Shown here: piece after piece, positions 1 to 12,800 of the stretch
Layout: every line of letters starts with the position of its first letter
Position numbering within the stretch: position 1 is the stretch's first letter
Assembly: GCF_032854445.1 (NCBI RefSeq)
Contig: NC_088302.1
Coordinates: forward strand, 48,516,046-48,580,045
DNA from: Liolophura sinensis
Lineage: Eukaryota; Mollusca; Polyplacophora; Chitonida; Chitonidae
Reading direction: 5' to 3'
Length of the DNA stretch: 64,000 nt
Made by a program: the position numbers and the translations under genes
The notes under the pieces: generated by a model
Told to the model about the DNA's origin: nothing
The model's database searches: none
The model's input: the letters and a program-made list of their open reading frames with translations, nothing else

Positions 1-1231
1 CAAAATTTGTTCGCTTCTAAAAATATGCCATTTGGGCATTGTATTCTTAACGTTCACGTTTACAAGTATTTTTTTTATAATAGTTGTAAAACTGCTGAGA
101 TATTGTTGTAAAAATAATAAGAAGAAAAATAGTTCTTTTGTCCTTTATTTGTGTATGCATAAACACGGAAGTCGAATATAATTCATAAGGGACACCCAGT
201 GATTTTTACCAAGCTGTATGGAAGATTCTATGGAGGTCCACTGTAAGATGTAAACAGCAGCCGACACCGTAGTTTCGAATGCTAAATAAATGCAGTTCTT
301 GTGGACGCACTTGGACTAATGCCATCCAAGGTGAAATCTTTGCTGCAAGACTGATCGATGCTACGCAAATTTTCGCCCGCTTTGATAGAAGGTCTAGCAT
401 TGAAAAGGCAGTAGCTGGTTCCGTTGCACTGGGCTTCGATCCATCGTCAACTTTGTTGGGCGTTACAGACTGAGGGTTATCATTTTGGTTGAGGGGAAAT
501 CCTCAAGAGAAGTGTAAATAATGCATCACCCTAGTTGTCACCAGAATAGAAGATATGCCCTGAGCAAACATATTGAGCGGAAGCTTGATCAAACCATTGA
601 CATATCTTCAAGACTCAACCTTAAAAAAACCCCATGGAAACTGAATCAAAGGTGCTTTTAACTTAAAAGCTCGTAAAACGTCTGGGACAGGGTGTTCAGC
701 CAGGCTTCATCAGAGATAAGTTCATCACGAACCCACTCTTCCTTTACGATAACATTACCATATATAGAGGAGTGTCCAAGGACAGTGGTCTGATGATTCC
801 GGAACATAACACGACGAGCAAAGTAAACTGTTTTAATGGACTAAGAAGCACACGATAAAGCAACGCCGTCTTAACACTCTGGTACCCGCTACATAGTCTG
901 TAGAATACATCTGTCGAGAGAGGTGTTAGGGAAAGCTGACAGAAAGCAGGTTAAAAAGGTTTAACTCTGGATTAGAGGGACTATGTCAGATTGACATCAG
1001 ATGGGAATGATAAGGTAGCATATACCCAAGCCTTGAGTGTATTCCTGAACAGCACTTGGAAAGGTTTGTCAGCACCCTGTGGATGGTCGTGAGTTTCGTC
1101 CCAGTATAATGCTAACCGCCGTTGTATATGTTCTCTACTGCAGCGTAAATCTGAAATCAATAAAATAATAAGTTAATAAATGTTCCTAATTAGGTTACGT
1201 GCGATGATCCTAGAAGATTAAATGATTTGTT

Positions 1232-1447
1232 TAATTGATAGGTGTTTTACGCCATACCCAAGGATATTTTACTTACACTAAGCTGACCAGCATTATGTTA
1301 GGAGGAAATCGAATAGATGCCTTGGGAAACCCACCACCACTGGTGCTGGCAGACCTTCTCGCTTACCACTGGGGAGGAAACCAGCATTAGTTGGACTCGA
1401 CCGCATTGGTGAGAGGCTCCTGAGTCAGAGGGCGATAGAGGCCATGG
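1232..1447 (-). repeat. Decayed tRNA-derived SINE
   Basis: Matches the window's main SINE family in reverse orientation: the tail-proximal block (GGTGTTTTACGCC) comes first and the head-proximal CCGCATTGGTGAGAGGCTCC last. It is more diverged than the other copies, so probably an old insertion. Confidence 0.7.
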
Positions 1448-3572
1448 AAGTCTAAATGGTCCACCTTAAACACCTTCCTTCATAAGCAGTTAGGCAGAAG
1501 AAGCTCGTGGAAAAATGAAATGTTTCATGGGAAAATATCTCATGTTGTCTGACAAATCTTTCTCATCTTTGTTTAACCTACTATTATCCACACGACTAGA
1601 TGTCACATTACAGTGGGTCCTTTGTAACAGATTATAGCTATATATTTAAAGGAATTGATGATAAAGTAAACTCTCGGTATCAGTCATAACATTAATTACG
1701 TTGACACGATTGTAGCAGTTCGTGACTACAGGGTGAATCTTACATACCCAGTCGCCGGTAATAGAGTACATTTCACCACTACTTATCATCCGCTGAGACA
1801 GTCCATTGTGCGTTGAGTTTGCTCTGACGTAAAACGCCAGATATCGCGTCTGCTGACATTATAAAACTTCCTTTCCGACATTAATGTGATATCCCCTAAT
1901 AATAACCCCGTCAATTAGACAGCTTACGGGCACTGGCATGTCCAGATATAAAGTGAAGACGTCGTGCGAAAATCTTGTAAATGTCATAGTATTCCAGCAG
2001 TACACAGGCACCGTGACAAACTCAAAACATCCTGAGATTTCCTGAGAACCAAGCACGTCAGAAACATCCGGGAGATCTCATTGTATCAAAAAGAAAATCC
2101 TCTAAACCTCGACTCCCTTGAAGGGCTTGAACTGCTCACCTAGTTTTACAGTATCAAGTTATGTCGCAACAAGATCAACTTTTATTCTACCAGGCCACTA
2201 CCATACCGCATATTTCCTGTTTGATATAGAAGCAAAGAAATAGACTGGGATAACAGAATCAGACGCGGTAAATCTTGTAAGACAGGTCTGGTCCATGATT
2301 GGGTTTTGAGATGTAGTTTTAGCAAATGAACTTATGTAAATCGGTTTCCTTCTTCCATTTACGTATAGGTACTGTATAATTAAAGTAGCCAGCTCAGTTG
2401 GCCCTACGTGCCAAGTCTTTTTAATTTGCGTTTGAATATTCGGAATATATTACCACGACGTTTAAATACTTCAGCTTGGAGTGGCGTTGAATATACATGA
2501 GTCAGGGTTATACAGCTCTGCTTCTTGTTGACAACATAGACTAGCAGAGGGGCATGGAGGGTTTACCCGCTGTATCCAAAGCACGGCGTTGAGCTCCCTG
2601 GAGTGTCTGAGATAATTGATCCACAGAGACATCACAGCAAGTCACATAAGAGGCTGGTTTGTATAGCTGGACTCAGGAGAGGTCCAGTTAGCAGAAATAT
2701 AAACGATTTTCTGCACCCCATAGACACTGAGGGCTTGAACCCCGCCAGCTGCCTGTAAACATTTCGCTTTGGCCACAACGTTGGCTCACCAAGAAACACG
2801 GGAGACGTATCTACCTCGGGAGGGAAATATGCTTAGTTGTTTGATTTCAGGCTTTCCTTAACTTGGGAATATTGGCTTAAACTCTACGACAGCCGGATGG
2901 ATGGGTAATGCTCTGTCTGATACAGCCTTGTTCAGTATGTTTGGACAGAGACTACATCACTCAACCTCATCAAAGCTGACCGCATTCGAACGGACCACAT
3001 AATTAAGACTTGGCCTGTGTGCCAGTAGACAGGAGAACCGTAACGTTTTATGAAGTACATAGACCTAATACAGACAACACCTTTGGCGTTTATCTGATAT
3101 ATGTTCCCGTATCTCATTATGATGACCTTTGGCTGATCATGTCTATCACTCGTTGCGACGTTTATATGTAACGTATTTATCATGAAGTCATTTTTGGATG
3201 AATTCCTGCCCGAATGTAATTCCGTATAAAAAGACGTGATTCCTAGAGTTACAACGTGAAGCAATGTTGCGCAGTGAATTAGCCAAGCAGAAGAAAGGAA
3301 TGCTGGTTAAAGTAAAAAAATAAAAACAAAAAAGACTAAGTGCTAATGCGTGTAAGTTGTTTCTATATTTAATATTAGAAAGAAGAACTTGTCGCGTGTA
3401 AGTTATGGATTAGGCTCATGTCATGTTTGTTCCACATAGTTTGATATAATTTTATCACTAAAACGTTGAGCTGTGTGGTAAGACAACTATCTTAATACAG
3501 GTATGTGCAAACTGTATATTAAGATAAGAGAGTATCAACTGCAGCGTTAAAGTATTTTCTTTCAAATGCCAG

Positions 3573-3868
3573 TGTAGCCCCGGTTAGCTGTTTCAACTCC
3601 TTTTATTACACTGGGCTGGCGGAGTAATACAGACACAGTGGCATCCTTGATAACCCATACCCCGATTCACGCCATGTCCGATAAGTCCTTTCTAAACGAT
3701 GTCTGCAGTTCAAAACAGGCGCCATCTGTGGATTTTTCCCGTCATTTAGAAAGGACTTGTCTGACATGGCGTGAATTCGTGTAAGGTTTATCATAGGTTG
3801 CCTCAGCGGCTGTAATACTCCACCAACCCAGTATAAAAAGGGGATTTGAAACAACCACCTGGGGCTAA
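3573..3868. mobile_element. Foldback (MITE-like) element with long imperfect arms
   Basis: The sequence from about 3573 to 3705 is repeated in reverse complement at about 3742 to 3868. The inner part (ATTCACGCCATGTC, AAGTCCTTTCTAAA) matches closely and the outer part (TAGCCCC against GGGGCTA) more loosely. The spacer is only about 35-40 nt, so the whole unit can form a long hairpin. No transposase frame is present. A non-autonomous DNA transposon is the simplest reading; an inverted duplication is the alternative. Confidence 0.65.
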
Positions 3869-5291
3869 TGTCAGCGGTAATTTCTAGTTGTAACAGTGGA
3901 TGAGAAGACATACTTCAATAATTTGGCGCTTGGTTGTGTGCTTATGCATTCTTTTAATGATATAATCTGGAACTATTGGTGATTCGGTACTCAGACAAAT
4001 TTGCCATTGCCACTACTGGAGACGAACTTGTGATCACGCTGCAATCTATCAACACACCTTTTAGTTGATTGAATACTTGTGGTTTGATTCCTAAGCTGCC
4101 TTTTAGCCACTTTTTGTCTTCTGGATTGAAACAAAATGTTGGAAAAGAGATTATAACCGACGTGGGGACTTACCACTAACTCCTCTTCCCCTCCCCTTGA
4201 ATGACAGGGGGAGGTAGGCTTATGTCCAGGGAACGATCTTCTGTCATTCTTCCCAGAGGGCAAACCCGGTCGATACTGACCTGACTCGGAATGATAAGGT
4301 TTTAAGCAACGGAAAAAGCAGTAAATGTCCACAGTTGTGTGAATGGTGTTGAAATCGTTGTTTAACAAAAGTGGGTAGCGTGGGATCGATACTTTTTCTG
4401 TGAAGATTCGATTTCAATAAGGGCGTGACATGTCTGCTAATGTGTGCTTGGTTTTCAAAAGGCACACTAAGCCGGCTCCATCTTTCAATCAGTGGTGGAG
4501 AATTAAAGGTTTCGGAGAGAGGGGCAGTGGGCTGTACTTTAACTCTCTTCTCTACATTTAAAAGTCTACAGGATCGGCGAAGGTCCTGGGCCCCTGTGAG
4601 GGACTGTCGCACGCAAACTGTCTTAAAAACGCCGACCGGTCAAATCAATAGTCACGTGTTACTCCTCACTAATGTATACGATCGTCTCGGACCGTGATCA
4701 TATCTTATACGTCTGCTTGTCTCGAGTTGGGCTAGTCTTGAAGATATAATCATCTATCAGTGTAAGGTCAGCAGGCAAATACAGACCGCTCGGAAGGGCA
4801 GACTGTGTAAAAACACGGCCAAGCGATGCAGATTACAAGGGGAGGGGGAAAAAACACGACCAAATGTGCGGAGAAAAGCATTGAGGTGTATGCGCCCTTG
4901 TGAAAAAACTGCGGTTAGACGAAAAGCATCTCAGGGGTTTCTCTCAGCCGACTGACTGGTGAGTCTGATCTGGCTGAATGACTGATGATGTCGGATGTTA
5001 ATCCTGTCCTAATCAATCAATTAACCAGTCGTTTTTCAAAAACGAAAAACGGACTTTCTTGTCCTGGTCACTCTCGAGCGTCTTACCCAACGTGCATTAT
5101 TGATGTTTGAACTTTAAAGAAAAAAGTCAGATGGCGGTTATAGCAGTTTATAAAGTTAACATGTTTAACTTACCTGACCGTGTGTGTTGTTTGTGGGGTA
5201 AATAATGTGTAATATTAGTTTTTCGATTAGTCTAATCTATTGTTTGCTTCTTTGAGCATTGGTTTTCATATATATATATATATATATATAT

Positions 5292-5380
5292 CGCTGACAT
5301 TTATAGTTAATATGTTTTTATTCCATCTTTAATGTCGTTTAGTGCTGCTGGTGTTCAATATTGTAACCGGAACAATATAT

Positions 5381-5437
<57 letters not shown>

Positions 5438-5520
5438 AATCCATCCTCAACTCCCAAACACCAGCAGCACTAAACGACATTAAAGATGGAATAAAAACAT
5501 ATTAACTATAAATGTCAGCG
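5292..5520. repeat. Perfect 64-bp inverted repeat around an AT microsatellite
   Basis: The left arm 5292-5355 (starts CGCTGACATTTATAG) is exactly the reverse complement of 5457-5520, with about three more matching bases outside. The 101-nt spacer contains a long (AT)n run, and another (AT)n run abuts the left arm. Identity of the arms implies recent formation, gene conversion, or selection for a hairpin. A MITE or a recent palindromic rearrangement at the AT tract are the main options. Confidence 0.9.
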
Positions 5521-6743
5521 ATAGGGGGAGACAACTGAACTCAGCTAAAAATGTCGGGTAGAGATCTGTACAGAACAGCACATAAGAAGGATCTTGAACG
5601 AGTTTCGCGGCATCATCAAACCTCATACCCCGGAAACGAGGTTTGAAATCCAATCACGAATCCATCTCAATAATTCTTCTTCCGTGGATAAATTGCCGAA
5701 ATGTTCAGTTGCATTTATTAATAAAAAGCACATCAGTCGTTATATGGCACGTTATGATGCACATAGTCGATTATCCGATCAAGTACATGAACGCCGACGT
5801 TAACGGACTGCTAGGGCAAACGGGGACGTTTGATCAAACCCAAACTACTCTAAGTAATATACATATGGTAGAACAGTGGTTCTTCAAAGTAAGGTGTGAC
5901 ATGTTACCGTATATAACTCTGACACACAAAATATGTCTGGTTTAGTACTGGACGAAGCTGTTCACTGTTGTGACAGTCTGGAAACAGAGGCTTCACCTCT
6001 GTATGAAGTGTATAAGCAATTTCCCGAGACTCGGTATACGTGATTGAGTCTAAGCCTCTTGCCAGACCGCCGCCAATGAAAGGCTCTTCTAATTAGCCTG
6101 GGAAAGAAGTCAGTAATCGGTAGGCGTTCAAAATTGACTTTGTAGATAGATTATTGTTTTCATTATTACACGATCCAAGACTTAAGATATGTTTCTGTTT
6201 AGCAACCTTGTAATCACTGTGATGGATTCATCTAAGAAATGGTAGTCTGGTATGGGCGATTGGACACGCCATAGATAAAATAGTAGTAGAAATTTTTGTT
6301 TATTGATTGCGAAAGGAGAACGTTTGCCATCATCAGTCGAGGTGGAAAAGGCTCACAGATTCGTTAATGAGTTCCGGTTACAATATTGAACATAATGCCG
6401 AAGCTTAATCAGTCATTATTCTTCTGCCTTGTAATCAATTAATCAATTCATTCGTCAGGCAATTAAGACAAGAGTTCAAAATCCATTAAATGTGGAAGAA
6501 ATACAATAAATGAATTTGTCAAGCTGCGATTTAATCACACGAAGTCAAAAGCAATGGGTCAATGGAGTGGCAAACGAGATAGTTGGTCAAACAGTAAAAC
6601 GATAATCCAATCAACACAGAAATCCCTGATGGATCAATAATTTTCTGTATTGTGTGAAACAAGCAATGAAAATTGAAAAGGAAAATCCGCCAGGTGATAA
6701 TTTTCAGGTTTTAGTTTTATCGTTAATTCCTTGCTTTTAACAG

Positions 6744-6880
6744 GTCCGGATTATTGGGGTTTGCTCAATTCAGAATGGAGATTATGCAGCAAAGGGAAGT
6801 ACCAATCACCCGTCAACATTAATCCCAAAGTGTTGGTCTTCGATCCTTCTCTAGCCCCTGTTCAGGTGGATAGAAAAAAG
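6744..6880 (+). CDS. CA10-like, first visible exon
   Basis: Acceptor TTTTAACAG, donor AAG|GTGAGT. It enters with two bases of a split Gly codon, so an upstream exon ending in phase 1 must exist. Encodes PDYWGLLNSEWRLCSKGKYQ, then SPVNI and a stretch ending in VDRKK. Confidence 0.9.
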
Positions 6881-9800
6881 GTGAGTCACGGAATCATTCT
6901 GAGAACGTCAAGCTGTTTGGTCGTCAATTGACGCATGACGTCCTGAATGACTTCAGCTCTCGTTATATGGCAAATAACTTCTGTGTAAGTGCAGCGAATT
7001 AACTTCCTCACATAAATAATGCAAATGCAAATTTCCTCCCAAGATTTGAATAGGCGTTCACATGGAAGCGTCTTTCATTACCAAATTTCCCAGCAACATG
7101 GGAATCAGAGGTAAGGGGAAATTAACCTTGTAATGCGCCAAATGGCAATTAACAGTGTTCAGCCTTGTTAGAAAGATACCCTTTCAAACGCTTGAAAGAG
7201 TTTGTGTTCATTTTCTGAAGGGTACGCCGTAACATTTAAGTAGTTTATTCTAGTTAAATTTCTGGCATGTCTGTGGTATCAAGGGAGATGACAATTCTAT
7301 ATGGTAGTGAATGGGCGAGTAGACATGTCAAAACATGAAAATTTTTTTTTTACAGAATTCCCACCTCAAGACATTGGGACACCGTTTCCTCATGTATTGA
7401 AAGGAGCCATGCTATAAATATTCACTTTTAAGAGTTTCTTTAACTCTTTTTGTCTACTGGTGCTCTAATTTTTGTCCAGGTTAGAGTACAGAAACAGTTT
7501 TGTTGTGGGTGGTACTATAGGTTTCATCCAGGTTAGCGTACAGAAACAGTTCTGTCGTGACTGGCGCTGTAAGGTTTGTCAAGGTTAGCGTACAGAAACA
7601 GTTTTGTCGTGGCTGGTACTGTAAGTGTTGTCCAAGCTAACGTACAGAAACAGTTTTGTTGTGACTGTAAGTTTTGTCCAGGTCAACATTACATTAGTTC
7701 TGCAGGGATTATTTTCATTGTCTTCGTCCAGGTCAGTGTCACAGTAATCAATACAGGTCATGATCTCTCAGTACGACTGATGGAGGACGACCCAGTGTTC
7801 CTCCACGGCGGACCACTGGCCTATAAATATAGGATATACGAAGTAAAGATTCACTTCGGAAGTGAAGCCTCAAAGGGCTCCGAGCACACGGTGGGAAGCA
7901 AAGCCTTTCCTGTCGAGGTAAGGAACATTTGAGACGTGTGACCATTTGCATTAGTCTGTTTCTTTTAACTTGTCCCCTATATTCAGCCATCTGTAATGTC
8001 ATTCAATATTGCCTTTCGACAGTGATACGTGGCACCACTAGTTCTAAACATGGATACGTCAGGCATTCATAATATTGCTAAGAAAATGAAGATAGAATAT
8101 TGTTTTTAAACCCCTTCATCTTGTTTTTAAACTCAGGTGATGAATCCGGTGACGTCATAATTGTTCATAAACAAGTGGCATGCTGCACAATGTTCCTTGA
8201 GAGTAATTTGTTTCGTCTAGCTAGACCCCATGCAGTTACATCAAACTCCACGCAATAACAAAGCCTTTGCTACTGTCTCTGCGAACAGATTACATTGTTT
8301 ATTCCCAAAAGAATTTTCTAACATGGAAATCTTAAGCCACACATCTGTGACGTCACACAGATGGAAAAGATAAAATAAATTTCGTTTACGAAGGTTATGT
8401 TATAATAAGGCATGGAAACAATTTCAAATATTGCAGTGTCAGAAACAAGGTTTAGAGTCAGCCACAGCTTAAGTAGTGAGGACGAGTGAATTTACAGAGG
8501 TGAATATAGGCCACAAGTAAAAAAAACTACTGTCATATAACTTTTTACGGCTATAAAGCTACTTTCCCCTTTAAAAGAGGTAAAGCAAAGCTACATTTCA
8601 AACCGTTCCAGAAATTGTAAGTGAAATAAGACGTAATTAGAAACTGTTTCCTTTTTGTTATTTTTATGTTAAATTATTTATGTAAGCTTGCATAAAAATC
8701 GTCTGTATTCACACTCTACTTCCGACAAAAATATAGCTTGAGGTATTGCAGGTCACCTTGCGTAAATGTGTGATGATTAAAACAATTATAATCGGTGGAG
8801 TGCCAGTTCAAACGATATAGGCAGTCATATATTCTTCAAAAAAAAAGTTATGTATTGTTCTGTTGGGCTAGAGGGTCGATAAAACGCCGCAATTGTCGCT
8901 TCATTAGAGAAAACCGCGAACATCATGCGACTGAAAGGGAGTCGCCCTTGGACAGGTAAATATCTCTCACAGCGGGTATACAGAACTATTAAGGGGTGAT
9001 TTGGTTTTCCTGTCAGCGTTTATTGGCAACCATTCCACTAATGAATCCACACATGGCATAGATTAGACCGGAAAGATGGAAATGAATTGGGAAGAAATGA
9101 TATTCATATATAGATTTGATTAGCGTTTTATGTTATGCTTTAGAATATATCTTGTATTTGATGGCCCTGAGGTCTGTGGGTGAAAGGAAACGTGACTGAC
9201 ATGGTGTCTGACGTGACATTCTAGCGGAACCGGCGTGGAAAGACTTCGAACACGCCACGTCAGGGCATATGAATTATAGAAAATCTGGGGAAAGGGAAAT
9301 GATCTTTAGAAAGCTACATGTTTCACATCTGTAAGTTTTCACATGTCAAAATATACGTTTGTAATCACAAAATCAACATAATTACAACAGAAAAACAAAT
9401 AAATTATTATTATTATTATTATTATTAATAATAATAATAATAACAACAACAACAACAACAACAACAATAATAATAATAATACTAAAAACATTTTATCTTC
9501 CCGGTAGCTTTTGAAGATGAAGAAGCTGTCATCTCAATATAAAACCTGTTTTAATAAGGTAGTCGTAACTTAAACGTTTATTTGTCTTGGCTGTTCTCAT
9601 TTACCGTATTTTCTGGTGTTACACACGGCCCGTACAAAAGGAAACCATATATGCTGCAAAAAAAAAAAAAAAAAAGCGAGGAAACAATAATCCACTCCGA
9701 TACAAAGATTTGCAATCAGGTTGCTGAATCCTTTCAAACAGTTACAGTTGTACACCGAATGGCATCTGATAAATCAGGGTTAAATGAGTCTGTTGTTTAC

Positions 9801-12800
9801 TTCCTTTCCAATTCTTTTCGACAATCTAAGTAATGGCCTTATGCTTTTAGACGCGCAAATCATCTATAGTTGTGTTCTAAACTTTCAAATACTTAAAGTG
9901 TTTTGTTGCACTCTGTTATCTGTTAACAACAGAAATCGCTTAAGAATGATTTAGACGGATTGATAAGTTTTCATTACATTCACGCACTTTTAGCTAATAT
10001 TTGTCGTTAACTATTTATTTCTGGCAATTGGTTTTGAAGGTGAATTGTGTAAAAGCTCAAATTTTTTTTCAAGCATTTTTTCTTGTATCATAACACATAG
10101 GGTTTTTAGACCTACACAAATCTGATGACACCTTTAGCATCCAAAAACTATTTATGAAATGTCTGTTGCCCTCAGTACATTTAACCGTGTAATTCTGGAA
10201 AACTCAAGACAGATAATTTGTTCTGTTGGGTGGTTAAGTGAAATACCATAAGTCATGGAGCTTTAGATATTATGTATTTCGGAGCAAAGCGTCCACAAGA
10301 AAGAGATGCGACTGTCTTGAATATTAAACTTTATCCTTCAGTCCCTCTGACGGTGTTTATGAATCGCGTGGCGTTTTACAAGCGCCGTCTTTGTTTAACC
10401 AGGACGTTACTCCACTGATAAATTGCAAGATTAACATCCCAAGTGCATGGTTTTATTACGAAATGACCCAGGCCACCAGTGTGTTACGCAACGCCCTGTA
10501 TTAAACCCCGCTCCACCCCACCCACCCCCAAATGACCTTTGTTACAAAAGAAGACCGGCTTTTCTGTTTTTTTAGATTCAATTTCTAGCCTTCAATGAAG
10601 ATTTATACTCGAACATATCAGCAGCGGTGAGGTCTCCACATGGCCTAGCTGCCCTGGCAGTGTTTGCGCAGGTAAGGGGCCGTCTCTGATAATCCCAAAC
10701 CAAACAAACCTCGGATAATAGAAGTAATAACTAACGCCAATGAAAAAAACAGGACTTCATTGTGCAGGATGAATAATCCATAAAAGTAATGCCTCATTTA
10801 TTTCAATAATTTCATATCGTGTTATCAATAATCAAATCTATTCCCGTCTCTCTTACAGAAGCCCTTGATGATTTATCGGAAATTTGTTTCGCTGCATCCA
10901 TCAGTTTGTTTACTTTTCAGAGCAACGACACTGCCAAAGGAGAATTTAGTGCCATTGCCAAAGTTGCGAAAAAAGTGCGTTTTAAAGGTAACTGATAGCA
11001 ACCTACCCAGTTTTCCCATTTACTCGAGCTTTTGCTCTTTGTGAGCGTTTAACTACGATATGCAACAACACATTGTCGACTGCTTTACAGGAGCCAGAGA
11101 CACAGTTTATGCAAATGAATGAATAAAATACATTACTGGTAACTGTGGTTGTCCACTGATGATAAAAGTAAATCCAGTTTTACTGAGCAGATCTGGAGTC
11201 ATTTCCTTATCGCTTCCCTGGTACCTGTCTCCACTGTTATATAAAACCTTATGAATTTGGATGGCAAATCCATAAACAAAACCTTGCGGCTGGATAATGG
11301 CCTTACTCTACATTGCGGTTTCATGATGGCCTTACTCTACATTGCAGCTTTATGTGGTTAATGACCTAAGCTGAGCAAACGTTACGGCGAGCAGCGGAAA
11401 TCTGAAATAATTTTATGATAGAAATGTTTGCAAAAAGAAGTAAGGATGATTTCGTCGGGAGGTGGTCAAATTTTATTATCGTATTTCAATCAGTTATGAA
11501 CTGTTTTTTTTTTTTGGAATACACAGTTTAATCTGTTTTGATAGTTATTTCCCTCTGGTACCCTTCCTAAGACATTAAACAGTCAAAATTTCTAACATCG
11601 CGTCAGCTGAATTAGTAGAATTATTTACTACGGCAGAAGACAGTTTCATATAAATACTCCTGATGGTTTTTTAATAAAAGCTTTTGTACGAATCCTATTA
11701 TGAGGTCATGAAGGTCAGAAATTAAAAAAAAAAAAAACTCACCCACAGAATTTTGGTGCAGAACACAACAAACATGTCAGGCATGCTATATTTGCATGTA
11801 AAATATTCTGTACTATAGCGTCACGGAAATATTACCTCTTTGGAATACACTGTCCCATGTGGAGGCCGAATGAGAACATCACGAGGACGGAGCAAATCGC
11901 ACGGGAATGGTACTTTTGTCGTGTCGTGGGTCTCGACACGAGGACAGTACCGCTCTCGCGCTAGGCACGGGACGCGTCCTCATCCGTCTTCCATGCCCGC
12001 ATACACATTGCTACAAAATTTTGTTTCTGCTTCACTCCTAATGTTGTGTAAGATCAACATTTTCGCTCAACACAAAAGCATATGTCACATACAGTAAATA
12101 TAAATAAAGTAGGGCACGTTACAAACATACCGCAAGCATCTTTCTCATATTTACAATACAAGGGGAACAACTCGTACAAACATAAGTGTTCATATTACAT
12201 GCAAGTGTGGTAGAACTTCTCAGAGGACTGACTCGCAATTCCAGCTTCGGTCAATCGACTGCGGCTTTACGTCAGGGGGGTTTATCAAGTACCTGGCAAT
12301 TTTTCCATGTGGCAATCTCCATCGTCCTTTAATAACTTTGGTGTAACAGTTTATTATCAGTATAGATTTTACTTGTGCAACAACATTTCAATATTAGTTT
12401 ATTAAGGCGATGATATTGTAGATTTTTGTCAGAAGACCTACTTTTACGTTTTGCGCCGAGTTAAACAAAACAGTTGAGATTTACCGTGTAGTTATGTTGA
12501 TCTCTTTCTTCACGTAGGAGACGAACAGCTGCTGAAAACACTTCCTCTTCATCGGTTACTGCCCTCAACAAAATTGTACATGACGTACGAGGGCTCCATC
12601 ACATTCCCACCATGTCACGAGGTCGTCACGTGGATCATTATGAATCGACCAATCACAATAACCAAAAAACAGGTAAAAACTCTAAACAAGGTTGACGATG
12701 GAAATGAATATATTGTTAGCCCTGGTTCATCATATTGGTGATGGAAATACGTATATAACCTTGGCTGATGAATAGGATGAAGGTGATGATAGTGATGATG

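Larger units (their letters stand above)
1..6743. other. Interval without a supported gene
   Basis: I find no convincing coding exon here. The short open frames have no recognisable motif and no consistent splice context. It contains a decayed SINE at 1232-1447, a foldback element at 3573-3868 and a perfect inverted repeat at 5292-5520. The missing first exon of the downstream carbonic anhydrase-related gene was looked for (a Trp-Trp-containing stretch ending in a phase-1 donor) and not found, so that exon probably lies further left. Confidence 0.6.

Noticed and set aside
4491-4560. Trp-Trp-containing frame considered as the missing first exon of the CA10-like gene
   Set aside because: WWRIKGFGERG does not resemble the family's WWAYK...G.F sequence, and no suitable phase-1 donor follows.
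11919-11941. GC-rich hairpin TCGTGTCG-loop-CGACACGA in a CA10-like intron
   Set aside because: Only an 8-bp stem; such hairpins occur by chance and nothing else marks the site.
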